From assembly GCF_001884735.1 (NCBI RefSeq), contig NZ_MJAP01000013.1, forward strand, positions 62,001-126,000: a stretch of 64,000 nucleotides of DNA, given 5' to 3'. Below, in pieces: positions 63,972 to 64,000 of this stretch (position 1 is its first letter; every line of letters starts with the position of its first letter). The notes under the pieces were generated by a model. The model was not told the DNA's origin, did no database searches, and saw only the letters and a program-made list of their open reading frames with translations. The position numbers and the translations under genes were made by a program. This DNA comes from Natronohydrobacter thiooxidans (GTDB lineage: Bacteria; Pseudomonadota; Alphaproteobacteria; Rhodobacterales; Rhodobacteraceae).

Positions 63972-64000
63972 ATGCATAATTTCGAGTTCGTGAAACCCTC
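63972..64000 (+). CDS. coxM: CoxM-type FAD subunit, first codons only
   Basis: Cut by the window edge. GGAGGAGG precedes an ATG that opens MHNFEFVKPS, matching the usual start of CoxM flavoprotein subunits. Only nine codons and two bases are visible; the identification rests on this start and on position after coxL. Confidence 0.65.

Overview
The window is high-GC DNA from an alphaproteobacterium, most probably of the order Rhodobacterales (Rhodobacter/Paracoccus/Roseobacter relatives). The reasons are gene content and order: a nuo operon with a small lipoprotein gene between nuoG and nuoH and ending in birA, coaX and an RNase J gene; an rnd-lptC-lptA-lptB-hpf-ptsN string; DUF2189 membrane proteins; a Hint-domain protein; and a form II CoxL-type molybdenum hydroxylase. 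Genes are tightly packed, usually with Shine-Dalgarno sequences, and overlap as ATGA or TGATG in several operons. I found no tRNA, rRNA, CRISPR array, insertion sequence or prophage; this reads as ordinary chromosome.

Layout. 1-11.5 kb: the distal half of the complex I operon (nuoG end, lipoprotein, nuoHIJKLMN), then birA, coaX and rnj. 11.65-16.2 kb, minus strand: a capsule block (kpsS, a Wza/KpsD-type export lipoprotein, kpsC). 16.4-23.3 kb: riboflavin synthase, a DsbA-like thiol oxidoreductase, and the cell-wall pair amidase plus PBP1A, then RF2. 23.4-31.3 kb: two tandem DUF2189 membrane proteins, a Hint-domain protein behind a potentially structured leader, a small membrane protein, cysteine synthase and a large MscS-type channel.

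31-42.6 kb is the most system-like region. A hybrid PAS histidine kinase, an OmpR-type regulator and a universal stress protein on the minus strand diverge from an operon encoding a long-chain-type acyl-CoA synthetase, a complete branched-chain-amino-acid-type ABC importer (two ATPases, two permeases, binding protein) and a PaaK-like ligase homologue whose phosphate loop is degraded. I read it as regulated uptake and CoA activation of an unidentified carboxylic acid. A perfect TTACAA-T-TTGTAA palindrome lies in the divergent promoter region.

42.6-53.3 kb: a caspase-fold protein that has lost its cysteine and carries two peptidoglycan-binding-like domains, pyrF, then a surface-glycan group: KpsM-like permease, CysQ, GalU, two paralogous family 2 glycosyltransferases, a GT14-type transferase and a two-part sulfotransferase. 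Together with the kps block this suggests a sulfated surface polysaccharide, with CysQ removing the PAP produced by sulfation.

53.3-58.8 kb: ptsN, hpf and lptB-lptA-lptC, with rpoN missing from its usual place, then RNase D, a hemolysin III family protein and a glycerophosphodiesterase. 58.9-64 kb: XdhC/CoxI, a molybdopterin-binding protein, CoxS, CoxL and the first codons of CoxM.
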